From NCBI GenBank assembly GCA_017504265.1, contig JAFVRN010000010.1:1-53601 (forward strand): a DNA stretch of 53,601 nt. Direction: 5' to 3'. This stretch comes from Alistipes sp. GTDB lineage: Bacteria; Bacteroidota; Bacteroidia; Bacteroidales; Rikenellaceae. Position 1 is the first letter of the stretch, and the number at the start of each line of letters is the position of its first letter. Position numbers and translations under genes: made by a program. Shown here piece after piece: positions 7,718 through 16,429 of this stretch. The notes beneath the pieces are model-generated. The model was given only the letters and a program-made list of their open reading frames with translations, ran no database searches and was not told where the DNA came from.

Positions 7718-7807
7718 ATGCCAAACGGAAAGAAGCACAAGCGTCATAAGATGGCGACGCACAAGCGCAAGAAGCGTCTTCGCAAGAATCGTCATAAGAA
7801 GAAGTAA
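7718..7807 (+). CDS. Very small basic protein, bS22/mS38 (COX24-C)-like
   Basis: The ORF encodes 29 residues, starting MPNGKKHKRHKMATHKRKK and ending RLRKNRHKKK. Nearly two thirds are Lys, Arg or His. The pattern KRHKM..HKRKKRLRKNR resembles the C-terminal motif of mitochondrial mS38 (AURKAIP1/COX24) and the small bacterial bS22-type proteins, which bind rRNA in the small subunit. Near-identical short proteins are, to my memory, common in Bacteroidetes upstream of RNase G. It lies between HU and a strong terminator at 7831. A ribosomal role is inference from composition and motif. Confidence 0.82.
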   Translation: MPNGKKHKRHKMATHKRKKRLRKNRHKKK

Positions 7808-7830
7808 TTTTCTCTTACGCACAGAGAGAT

Positions 7831-7856
7831 GAAGCTAAGGCATCGTCCTTAGCTTC
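7831..7856 (+). terminator. Hairpin terminator after HU and the small basic protein
   Basis: GAAGCTAAGG (7831-7840) and CCTTAGCTTC (7847-7856) form a perfect 10-bp stem with a 6-nt loop, followed by CTCTATTT. It separates the short HU transcript from rng. Confidence 0.8.
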
Positions 7857-7931
7857 CTCTATTTAGTGAGTGCGGCAGGGATGTGACATCGCCCCACCGC
7901 AGTATGTACAACCCGATTTACGTTGAAAATT

Positions 7932-9482
7932 ATGAACAGAGAACTCATTATCAATGTAAATCCAACGGAGGTCTCGATAGCACTATGCGAAGATAAAGTG
8001 CTTGTCGAGCTAAACAAAGAACAATGCCAGACAGGCTTTGCCGTAGGCGACATCTACTTGGGTCGTGTACGTAAGATTATGCCGGGACTGAATGCAGCGT
8101 TCGTAAACATAGGTCACGAGAAGGATGCCTTTATCCACTACCTCGACCTTGGTGCCAATTTCGAGTCACTACGACGTGTGGTACACAGCCACGAGCCGGG
8201 CAAGCGTCCGACAAGAGTCGAGAATATGAAGCTCGAGCCGGCATTAGCCAAGGAGGGACGCATAGGCGACCATCTGCAAGTGGGACAGACCATCATGGTT
8301 CAGATAGCCAAGGAGGCTATATCGACAAAGGGACCACGTCTTACTGCCGACATATCGCTTGCAGGGCGCAACGTAGTGCTGGTACCATTCTCTAACAAGG
8401 TGTTCGTATCGACGAAGATACGCTCCAACTCCGCAAAGAAACGACTAAGAAAGGTTGCACAGGAGGTGCTACCGCAAAACTTCGGTGTCATAATACGTAC
8501 GGCCGCAGCCGATGCAGAAGACATCGATATTATGCAAGACATACTCTCTCTTGTCGAGAGATGGAACAAGGCTCTGAGCGTACTGCGCAAGAGCGAGGCT
8601 CCCACCCGCCTGATGAGCGAGATGAGCCGCGTAAACACCATTATTCGCGACTCTCTGAACGACACCTTCTCGCAGATAAGTGTCGATGACGAGACGATGT
8701 ACAACGAGATACGTAGCTACGTGCGTGCCATAAAGCCCGACATGGAGCATTTGGTAAAGCACTACAAGGGCAAGGTATCGATATTCGAGAATTTCGATGT
8801 CGCGAAACAGATTAAGTCGTTATTTGCGAAGTATGTTTCACTGCGCAGAGGTGCCTACCTGATTATCGAGCATACCGAAGCTATGCACGTCATCGACGTA
8901 AACTCGGGAAATAGAACTAAGGCCGAGGATGATCAAGAGCAGACAGCCTTGGAGGTAAACCTCGCTGCGGCAGCCGAGATAGCACGACAGCTGCGACTCA
9001 GAGATATGGGCGGTATAGTCATCGTGGACTTTATCGATATGCGTAAGGCGCAGAGCCGCCAGACGCTGCTCCAAGAGATGCAGAAGCTGATGGCTAAGGA
9101 TAAGGCCAAGCACACTATTCTGCCACTCTCGAAGTTCGGTTTGATGCAGATTACACGCCAGCGTGTGCGCCCTATCGCTATGCAGGAGACATCGGATGTA
9201 TGTCCTACGTGTCATGGTACGGGCAAGGTAGAGCCTACGATACTTTTGGAGAAGAAGATCGAGAGTCAGGTGCAGCTCCTTGCGTCGAGCGGATGCAGAG
9301 AGGTAACACTCAAAGTGAGCCCCTATGTTGCAGCATACCTCAAGAGAGGCTTATGGTCGCTACGACTTCGTTGGATTTTTAAGTACAAACTCCGCATAGG
9401 AGTTATCGCCGACCAGAGTGTCGGTATGATTGATGTGGATTACCTTGACAAACAGGGTAAATCGCTTCTACGAAATGATTAA
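7932..9482 (+). CDS. rng: Ribonuclease G (RNase E/G family)
   Basis: The 516-residue endoribonuclease processes rRNA 5' ends and degrades mRNA. It has an N-terminal S1-type RNA-binding region (GDIYLGRVRKIMPGLNAAFVNIG, near residue 40), the metal-binding aspartates Asp322 in VIDVNSGN and Asp366 in VDFIDMR, and a Cys424-x-x-Cys427 pair (CPTCHGTG) matching the zinc link that joins dimers. It lacks the long degradosome tail of enterobacterial RNase E. I chose ATG at 7932 over an in-frame TTG at 7923 because the family begins here. It follows a terminator and precedes mfd by 11 bases. Confidence 0.95.
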   Translation: MNRELIINVNPTEVSIALCEDKVLVELNKEQCQTGFAVGDIYLGRVRKIMPGLNAAFVNIGHEKDAFIHYLDLGANFESLRRVVHSHEPGKRPTRVENMKLEPALAKEGRIGDHLQVGQTIMVQIAKEAISTKGPRLTADISLAGRNVVLVPFSNKVFVSTKIRSNSAKKRLRKVAQEVLPQNFGVIIRTAAADAEDIDIMQDILSLVERWNKALSVLRKSEAPTRLMSEMSRVNTIIRDSLNDTFSQISVDDETMYNEIRSYVRAIKPDMEHLVKHYKGKVSIFENFDVAKQIKSLFAKYVSLRRGAYLIIEHTEAMHVIDVNSGNRTKAEDDQEQTALEVNLAAAAEIARQLRLRDMGGIVIVDFIDMRKAQSRQTLLQEMQKLMAKDKAKHTILPLSKFGLMQITRQRVRPIAMQETSDVCPTCHGTGKVEPTILLEKKIESQVQLLASSGCREVTLKVSPYVAAYLKRGLWSLRLRWIFKYKLRIGVIADQSVGMIDVDYLDKQGKSLLRND

Positions 9483-9493
9483 TCGGAGGCGAT

Positions 9494-12400
9494 ATGAATC
9501 TTCTAAAATCGCTTGTTAGCGGCTCCAAACACGCCAACGAGCTACTAAAATGTTTGGAAAACATAGGCTCCACCGTCCATCTCAAAGAGTTGGTCGGCGG
9601 AGCTTATTCGCTTTATGCGGCAGGTATTGTGGAGCGGCGTGGCGGTGTACACATCTTCCTATGCGAGGATCGCGACCGTGCCGCCTACCTTGTCAATGAC
9701 CTCTATGAGCTACTCGACGAAGAGCGTGTTCACTTCTTTGCCTCGGGATATAAACGCTCGGCAGCCTATGGTGGCGAAGATGCGCAGGGCGTAGTGCGAC
9801 GCACCGCAACGCTAAATGCCATATCGGGCCTTACGAGTGGATATATCGCCATATGTACCTACCCCGAGGCTGTTGCCGAGGCTGTTGCCGACCGCAGCCG
9901 TTTGACGGAGCAGTCACGCACAATCACCGTGGGCGAGCACCTGCAACAGAGTGAACTCGTGGAGTGGCTTGTTGAGCATGGCTTTACGAAGGTGGACTTT
10001 GTCTACGAGCCCGGGCAGTATTCGGTACGAGGAGGTATCGTCGATATATTCTCGTATGTCGAATCGAAACCCTACCGTATAGACCTCTTTGGCGACGAGG
10101 TAGACTCGCTTCGCCGCTTCGACATATCGAGTCAGCTCTCGGCAGAACGTCCCGACAGAGTCGAGATAGTACCCAACCTCACACGTGATGGAGAGGGCGA
10201 GGAGCGTGTATCGTTAGCACGCTTTGCCGAGGGTGCAACATGGTGGATGGAGGATGGCGACTATGCCCTTCGCAAGATTAACGACATACGCAAAAAGGTC
10301 CTCGAACAATGCGACGATAGCGAGGAGGCCGCAAAATTGGGGCGCGAAATAACATCACGCCAAACGCTCCTGAGGGAGTTGGAGGGCAGTTCGTTGCTAC
10401 TGCTCAAAGATAACCTGAGAGAGCGACCCGCTACACATAACATAGCCTTCAACACCACGCCACAGCCATCGTTCAATCGCAACTTCGAGATGCTTGCCGA
10501 CGACATACGTTGGAATAGCGAGCGAGGATACCGCACCTACATACTCTCGAAGAATAAGGCACAGATAGAGCGTCTGGACAACATCTTCCATCAGGTAGGT
10601 CGTCGCAGTGTCGATTTTACGGCCAACGACACTCTGCTGCACGAAGGTTTTGTGGATAACGCATTGAAGATATGCGTATATCCCGACCATCAGATCTTCG
10701 ACCGCTATCAACGCTACCGCATACGTGGCGAGATAAAGCGTGACGAGCAGATGACCGTCGCCGAGCTTAATGCCCTGAAAATAGGCGACTACGTGGTACA
10801 TATAGACCATGGCGTAGGACGCTTCGGAGGCCTTGTCAAGCTCAACGAGAATGGTCGCAGCAAGGAGGTTATCAAACTAATATACAAGGATAACGACATC
10901 CTCTTTGTCAATGTTCACGCTCTGCATCGTATCTCACGATATAAGAGTGGCGAGGGCGAGCCGCCAAAGATATACAAACTCGGCAACGGTGCATGGCAGA
11001 AGCTCAAAGCCACCACCAAGCGTGCCGTGAAGGATATATCACGAGAGCTTATTGCGTTGTATGCCAAACGTAAGGCCTCTAAGGGTTTTGCCTTCTCCGA
11101 AGATGGCTACCTGCAACAGGAGCTCGAAGCCTCGTTCAAGTGGGAGGATACCCCCGATCAGCAGACCGCCATCGCCGCTGTCAAGCGTGATATGGAGTCC
11201 GATCAGCCGATGGACAGATTGGTATGCGGCGATGTTGGCTTTGGCAAGACCGAAGTGGCAATACGTGCTGCCTTCAAGGCTGCGGTAGATGGCAAGCAGA
11301 CAGCTGTATTGGTGCCGACAACAATCCTTGCACTACAACACTACCGCTCCTTCTCGGAGCGTCTGCGTGACCTTCCCGTAACGGTGGAGTATCTCAACCG
11401 TACGAAGTCGGCCAAGGAGACACGACGCATCGTCGAAGAGCTAAAATCGGGTAAGATAGACATCCTCATCGGCACACACAAGATATTATCCAAGCAGATA
11501 GAGTTCCACGACCTCGGACTGTTGGTAATCGACGAGGAGCAGAAGTTTGGTGTAGCAGCCAAGGAGAAGCTCACACAGATGGCCGTATCGGTTGATACGC
11601 TGACACTTACAGCCACGCCGATACCCCGCACGTTGCAGTTCTCGCTGATGGGCTCACGCGACCTGTCGGTAATATCTACCCCGCCACCCAACCGTCAGCC
11701 TATTGTTACCGAATCACACCTCTTCTCCGAAGATATCATTAGAGATGCCATTGAGGAGGAGCTGTCACGTGGCGGACAAGTATACTTCGTACACAACAAT
11801 GTCGAAGAGCTGACAACAATTCAGGGTATGCTGTCACGCCTATGCCCCAAGGCACGTATAGGCGTAGGACACGGCCGTATGGCTGCCGACCAGCTCGAAA
11901 AGCTCATCATGGACTTCATCTATGGCGAGTTCGATGTGTTGCTTGCCACCACCATCATCGAAAATGGCATAGATATTGGCAACGCCAACACCATCATCAT
12001 AAACGATGCACACCGCTACGGTCTGAGCGACCTGCATCAGCTGCGCGGACGTGTAGGACGCTCCGACCGCAAGGGCTTCTGCTATCTACTCTCGCCTCCC
12101 GACGAGCTTATAGGAGGCGATGCCCGTCGCCGTCTGCGTGCCATTGAGGAGTTTTCCGACCTCGGCTCGGGATTTAATATCGCTATGCAGGATCTCGATA
12201 TACGCGGTGCCGGCAACCTGCTTGGTGCCGAGCAGAGCGGCTTCATCGCCGATGTGGGTATCGAGACATATCAGAAGATATTGCAACAAGCCATCTCGGA
12301 GCTACGCGCCGAGGGTCTTGACACATCGGGACTGTCGCAAGCCGAGAACGATGCGATGAAGGAGATATCGTTTGTCGATGATGCCACTATCGACATCGAT

Positions 12401-12844
12401 GTCGATGCCTCGATACCAGACAGTTATGTTCGCTCGCAGGCAGAGAAGCTACGACTATATCGCGAGATTGACACGATGCGTAGCGACGAGCAATTCGAGG
12501 CCTTTGCCACACGTCTTAAAGATCGCTTTGGCGAGCTTCCACAACCTGTACTCGAACTCATCGAGGTCATCAAACTGCGCCGCGAGGCCGTGAACCTCGG
12601 TATGGAGCACATTAAGGTGAAGAATGGGCTAATGATAGTACGCTTTGTCGGGGACAACAACTCTCCGTTCTTTAAGACCGACACCTTCCTCAACCTGCTG
12701 CGACGTGTTGTTGCCGAGCCGGAGAGGTTTGTTGTCAAGCAATACAATAATAGGCTTTCGATGACCGTTAGAAAGATATACTCCATTGCCGAGGGTGTGG
12801 CTATGCTGCGCAGGTTGGCCTCCGAGGCTGAGGGTAAAAATTAG
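9494..12844 (+). CDS. mfd: Transcription-repair coupling factor Mfd
   Basis: This 1116-residue ATP-dependent translocase removes stalled RNA polymerase and recruits UvrA. In order I see the UvrB-like N-terminal modules (residues about 1-350), the CarD-like RNA-polymerase interaction domain (IGDYVVHIDHGVGRFGGLVKL, about 430-500), the RecG-like motor with Walker A GDVGFGKT (579-586) and DEEQ box (680-683), TATPIPRTL, the helicase C half with RGRVGRS, and the C-terminal TRCF domain. The length is normal for Bacteroidetes. The stop codon falls inside the first of three short repeats that fill the gap to coaX. Confidence 0.97.
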   Translation: MNLLKSLVSGSKHANELLKCLENIGSTVHLKELVGGAYSLYAAGIVERRGGVHIFLCEDRDRAAYLVNDLYELLDEERVHFFASGYKRSAAYGGEDAQGVVRRTATLNAISGLTSGYIAICTYPEAVAEAVADRSRLTEQSRTITVGEHLQQSELVEWLVEHGFTKVDFVYEPGQYSVRGGIVDIFSYVESKPYRIDLFGDEVDSLRRFDISSQLSAERPDRVEIVPNLTRDGEGEERVSLARFAEGATWWMEDGDYALRKINDIRKKVLEQCDDSEEAAKLGREITSRQTLLRELEGSSLLLLKDNLRERPATHNIAFNTTPQPSFNRNFEMLADDIRWNSERGYRTYILSKNKAQIERLDNIFHQVGRRSVDFTANDTLLHEGFVDNALKICVYPDHQIFDRYQRYRIRGEIKRDEQMTVAELNALKIGDYVVHIDHGVGRFGGLVKLNENGRSKEVIKLIYKDNDILFVNVHALHRISRYKSGEGEPPKIYKLGNGAWQKLKATTKRAVKDISRELIALYAKRKASKGFAFSEDGYLQQELEASFKWEDTPDQQTAIAAVKRDMESDQPMDRLVCGDVGFGKTEVAIRAAFKAAVDGKQTAVLVPTTILALQHYRSFSERLRDLPVTVEYLNRTKSAKETRRIVEELKSGKIDILIGTHKILSKQIEFHDLGLLVIDEEQKFGVAAKEKLTQMAVSVDTLTLTATPIPRTLQFSLMGSRDLSVISTPPPNRQPIVTESHLFSEDIIRDAIEEELSRGGQVYFVHNNVEELTTIQGMLSRLCPKARIGVGHGRMAADQLEKLIMDFIYGEFDVLLATTIIENGIDIGNANTIIINDAHRYGLSDLHQLRGRVGRSDRKGFCYLLSPPDELIGGDARRRLRAIEEFSDLGSGFNIAMQDLDIRGAGNLLGAEQSGFIADVGIETYQKILQQAISELRAEGLDTSGLSQAENDAMKEISFVDDATIDIDVDASIPDSYVRSQAEKLRLYREIDTMRSDEQFEAFATRLKDRFGELPQPVLELIEVIKLRREAVNLGMEHIKVKNGLMIVRFVGDNNSPFFKTDTFLNLLRRVVAEPERFVVKQYNNRLSMTVRKIYSIAEGVAMLRRLASEAEGKN

Positions 12845-12886
12845 ATACGAGTCTAATTAGATACGAGTCTAAGAGATACGAGTCTA
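12842..12886 (+). repeat. Three tandem short repeats (TAGATACGAGTCTA) between mfd and coaX
   Basis: TAGATACGAGTCTA occurs at 12842-12855 and 12858-12871, and AGATACGAGTCTA at 12874-12886. Each of the first two can form a small hairpin (TTAGA / TCTAA). The first copy contains the mfd stop codon and the last ends on the A of the coaX start codon, so the whole gap is made of the repeat. Confidence 0.9.
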
Positions 12887-13614
12887 TGAATCTGATTATC
12901 GATATAGGAAACAGCAGAATGAAGGTCGTGGCCATCGAAGGGATGGAGATTCTCGGCACGGAGGTATGCGAGAGCCTTGACACGAAGTGGCTACGACACG
13001 TAGTATCGCTCTACCCCAAGGCCTACCGAGCTATCCTATCCTCGACACGTGGCGAGGTAGAGCAGGTGGAGGCCACGCTGCGAGAGTGCATCGACAGCGT
13101 TATTAGCTTCCGCCCCGGTATAACCCCCATTCCCATCGGCAACGACTACCTCACGCCCACGACATTGGGTGCCGACCGCCTTGCCGCTGCCGTAGGTGCA
13201 GCAGCACTATATCCCGACAGCGACATAATGATTGTCGATTTCGGCACGGCAATCACCATCGACTATGTGGAGAACGGCATCTTCAAGGGAGGTAACATAT
13301 CGCCTGGTATGACTACCCGTTTTAGAGCATTGGCCGACTACACCGCCTCGCTACCTCTATGCTCGGCAAGTGACGAGCAACTGAGCTACGGTCGCACCAC
13401 GCAACAAGCCATAGAGCAAGGTGTGATGCAGGGTATAACACATGAGATTGAGGGATATATTGAGGCTTTTTCGAAGAAAAAGGGCAAAAAATACATAATT
13501 TTTACCGGTGGGGATGCAAAATATTTTGCAATGCGAATTAAAAATGCGATATTTGCAGACTGTGAACCGGTAGTATACGGACTGAGCAGAATTTTGGATT
13601 ACAATGCAGTTTAG
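12886..13614 (+). CDS. coaX: Type III pantothenate kinase
   Basis: This 242-residue enzyme phosphorylates pantothenate in the first step of coenzyme A synthesis. It belongs to the ASKHA fold: DIGNSRMK near the N-terminus binds phosphate, GADRLAAAVGAA is the conserved middle motif, DFGTAITIDYV supplies the catalytic Asp region, and GGNISPGM follows. FTGGDAKYF near the end is the adenosine motif. The length is typical. It overlaps the next gene by 11 bases. Its start codon is fused to a tandem short repeat, so its leader has no room for a separate ribosome-binding site. Confidence 0.95.
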   Translation: MNLIIDIGNSRMKVVAIEGMEILGTEVCESLDTKWLRHVVSLYPKAYRAILSSTRGEVEQVEATLRECIDSVISFRPGITPIPIGNDYLTPTTLGADRLAAAVGAAALYPDSDIMIVDFGTAITIDYVENGIFKGGNISPGMTTRFRALADYTASLPLCSASDEQLSYGRTTQQAIEQGVMQGITHEIEGYIEAFSKKKGKKYIIFTGGDAKYFAMRIKNAIFADCEPVVYGLSRILDYNAV

Positions 13615-15013
13615 ATTTAACACTACATACCGAGTATTTTGGGTGGCTGTCGTCGCTTTGCTACTGCTACCGCTAAGCGTATCGGCACAGACAAGCAGTG
13701 TCAATGCCTACTCGCCATACTCGATGTATGGTCCTGGTGAGTTGCTTACACCCGGAAATGTGCAGATGCGCTCTATGGGCGGCATCGGCATAGGTCTGCG
13801 TGCCTTGGGTCAGATAAACACCCAGAACCCTGCATCGGCAAGTGTCATGCCCCGCAAGAGTTTCCTTCTGGATTTTGGTTTCGACGGCACACACTATCGC
13901 AACAGCCAGCCTAAGTACAACTCGACGGGTGCATATCTCAACACCGCAAAGACTGCATACAACACCGTAAATATCCACAATATCGCACTCTCGTTTCCTT
14001 TGGCCAAAGGTCTCGGCACAATAATCTCGGTAGCACCATACAGCAGTGTGGGTTACAAATTAAAAAACACCGACGAACAAGAGGATAACTGGGCAGATAT
14101 AGGCCGTGTTCAGTATCTGCACGAAGGCGAGGGTGATATTACGGAGGTAAAACTTGCCATAGGCTGGGCACCGTGGAAAAGGCTCTCGATAGGTGTGGCG
14201 GCAAAATACTACTGGGGAAATATATCTCGCAGCTACACTACGGCCTTTACAAATGTTATCACAGGCTCGGGCAGCTACGCCTCAACGGTAGGCCGCGACC
14301 GCTATGTTGTAAACAACTTCAAGATGCAGGTAGGCTTGCAGTGGAATATCTTCCAGAACGACAACCGTATGCTCACCTTGGGTGCCACATACGACCTCGG
14401 CGGCAAGCTTAACCCCAAGCGTGATAGTTACGTCTACAACGACAATGTTGTAAATACGATTAACCCCTACCCTATTCGCGACCGCATAGAGGCTGTCGAG
14501 CTACGCGTACCACATCAGGTGGGTGTCGGCCTATATTACGTCGATAGAAGTATTGCCTGTGGTGTGGACTATGTATATGCCGCATGGGGCTCGTCAAACG
14601 AGGGATATAGCGAGGATATAAGCAACCGAATGGATGTGGTGGCATACACCAACACTCACACCATTAAGGCAGGTATTGAGCTTACACCGCGTCGTACCGA
14701 TGTACGCAACTACCTCAATCGTATGAGCTACCGCTTAGGAGCGCGTGTAGGCAACTACTACCAGACATTCGCCGGTGAGAGGGTAAACCAACTTGCCATC
14801 ACCGCAGGTATAGGTCTTCCCGTGAAGATATGGGGAGCATCCTCTATCAACATAGGCTTTGAGTATGGCCGAAGCTCATCCCCCGGCACACTGGATATGG
14901 CGGGACAGAAGGTGGGACTTGTAACGCAGAACTACTACAAGGTGGCAGTAGGCATCAACATCTTCTCGGCCGACATCTCAGACTACTGGTTCGTACGCCA
15001 GAAGTACGATTAA
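13604..15013 (+). CDS. Outer-membrane beta-barrel protein
   Basis: This 469-residue protein has a basic N-terminus, a hydrophobic core and a signal-peptidase site near VSAQ (about residue 29), followed by many alternating amphipathic strands rich in Tyr, Gly and Asn, as in FadL/OmpP1-like barrels. NPASASVMP and MRSMGGIGIGLR near the N-terminus resemble the start of Bacteroidetes barrel families. The function is unknown; transport or assembly of a hydrophobic ligand is possible. It overlaps the end of coaX and precedes the TPR protein, an order I recall as conserved in Bacteroidales envelope loci. Confidence 0.8.
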   Translation: MQFRFNTTYRVFWVAVVALLLLPLSVSAQTSSVNAYSPYSMYGPGELLTPGNVQMRSMGGIGIGLRALGQINTQNPASASVMPRKSFLLDFGFDGTHYRNSQPKYNSTGAYLNTAKTAYNTVNIHNIALSFPLAKGLGTIISVAPYSSVGYKLKNTDEQEDNWADIGRVQYLHEGEGDITEVKLAIGWAPWKRLSIGVAAKYYWGNISRSYTTAFTNVITGSGSYASTVGRDRYVVNNFKMQVGLQWNIFQNDNRMLTLGATYDLGGKLNPKRDSYVYNDNVVNTINPYPIRDRIEAVELRVPHQVGVGLYYVDRSIACGVDYVYAAWGSSNEGYSEDISNRMDVVAYTNTHTIKAGIELTPRRTDVRNYLNRMSYRLGARVGNYYQTFAGERVNQLAITAGIGLPVKIWGASSINIGFEYGRSSSPGTLDMAGQKVGLVTQNYYKVAVGINIFSADISDYWFVRQKYD

Positions 15014-15057
15014 CGGAGCGTGAATAATTGACAGAAACAAACAATAAAACTAACATT

Positions 15058-16404
15058 ATGAAAAGTGTAAAATTTCTTTTGGCTGCCGTAGCCGTATTTA
15101 TCGGTATGTCGGTATCGGCTCAGGACTTCAGCGATGATGTCAAGTATGGTATGTGGGGCGCAACAAACGAGGAGCGTGCATCGAACATTGGTGCGAGCAA
15201 CTACCTCAAAGATGAGCTCGAAGCAAAGAACTTCGACGCTGCCACTGTATACTTGCAGCAGTTGCTCAACAACTGCCCCGGAGCATCGCAGCAGACCTTT
15301 GCTCGTGGTGTAACCCTCTACAAGAATAAGGCTAATCGCGCCCGCACCGTAGAGCAGAAGAAGATGTATATCGACTCTATTCTTCTTATCTATGACCTTC
15401 GTTTGGAGTACTTCGGTAACCACCCAAAGAACGGTAAGGACTACATCCTCGATATGAAGGCACGCGATATGTTGCGTTTCTGCACCACAAACCGTCCTTT
15501 GCTTCGTGAGGGTTTGAAGGCTGCCGTAGATGCTGCTATCGAGAGTGGCCGTATCCACCACGATATTGCATCGAGCTACTTCAAGTATCTCTGCGAGGAC
15601 TTCGAGTATGATGACAACGTAACCAGCGATATGATTCTTTCGGAGTACGAGCGTCTATCGCCTATCTTCGCTGAGGTATCGGCCGAAGATGAGCAGTATA
15701 AGGATATCTTCGAGACAAGCTTCGGTACCAGCGGTGCTGCAAGCTGCGAGAACCTCGAGACACTATTTAGCGAGAAGCTCGCTGCAAACCCCGACAGCGA
15801 AGAGCTCCTGGCACAGGCCGTGGCACTTATGTCACGTGCGCAGTGTACCAGCGATTTCTTCTTCGCAACAACCGAGAAGTATTACAGCGTTAAGCCTTCG
15901 TCGGAGACTGCCCTCTTCCTTGCACAAGGCTTCCAGAACCGTGGCGAGAACGACAAGGCACTGAAATATTTGCGCGAGGCATTGGCCGTTGAGACCAACC
16001 CATCAGCCAAGGAGCCTCTGTACGTACAGATTGCTCTTATCGAGATTGGCGGACATAACTATGCGGCAGCAGCCGAGGCAGCACGTGAGCTCCGCAATAT
16101 CAACCCCGATAACGGCTACTCATACTTCATCCTCGGTCAGTGCTATGCATCGACACCATGTCAGGAGGATAAGGTAGGTGGCACTTCGGTATATTGGGCA
16201 GCATACGACGCTATGGCACAGGCTGTAAACCTCCTCAAAGATGAGCCAGAGGTACAGAAGGCGGCACAGCAGCTTATGAGCGCATACCGCAGCGCATTCC
16301 CTGTTCAGGAGAGCTGCTTCTTCGCAGAGCTTACTCAGGGTGACCGCTACACTATCCTATGCGGCTTCGCTGCCGGACAGTCTACTACGGTTCGTTACCG
16401 CTAA
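15058..16404 (+). CDS. Exported tetratricopeptide-repeat protein
   Basis: The 448-residue product begins MKSVKFLLAAVAVFIGMSVSAQ, a type I signal peptide with cleavage after SAQ. The rest is alpha-helical, with TPR-like pairs in the second half (for example ALFLAQGFQNRGENDKALKYLREAL and YFILGQCYAS), which usually carry protein contacts. It is probably periplasmic. I start at ATG 15058; a TTG 30 bases upstream would add a hydrophilic extension in front of the signal peptide, which is unlikely. It lies between a barrel protein and lptC and may belong to an envelope assembly operon. No exact function is known to me. Confidence 0.85.
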   Translation: MKSVKFLLAAVAVFIGMSVSAQDFSDDVKYGMWGATNEERASNIGASNYLKDELEAKNFDAATVYLQQLLNNCPGASQQTFARGVTLYKNKANRARTVEQKKMYIDSILLIYDLRLEYFGNHPKNGKDYILDMKARDMLRFCTTNRPLLREGLKAAVDAAIESGRIHHDIASSYFKYLCEDFEYDDNVTSDMILSEYERLSPIFAEVSAEDEQYKDIFETSFGTSGAASCENLETLFSEKLAANPDSEELLAQAVALMSRAQCTSDFFFATTEKYYSVKPSSETALFLAQGFQNRGENDKALKYLREALAVETNPSAKEPLYVQIALIEIGGHNYAAAAEAARELRNINPDNGYSYFILGQCYASTPCQEDKVGGTSVYWAAYDAMAQAVNLLKDEPEVQKAAQQLMSAYRSAFPVQESCFFAELTQGDRYTILCGFAAGQSTTVRYR

Positions 16405-16429
16405 TAGCTTAGACCGGTAACCGACGGTT

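Noticed and set aside
7923-7931. TTG start for rng three codons upstream
   Set aside because: The ATG at 7932 fits the family N-terminus better.
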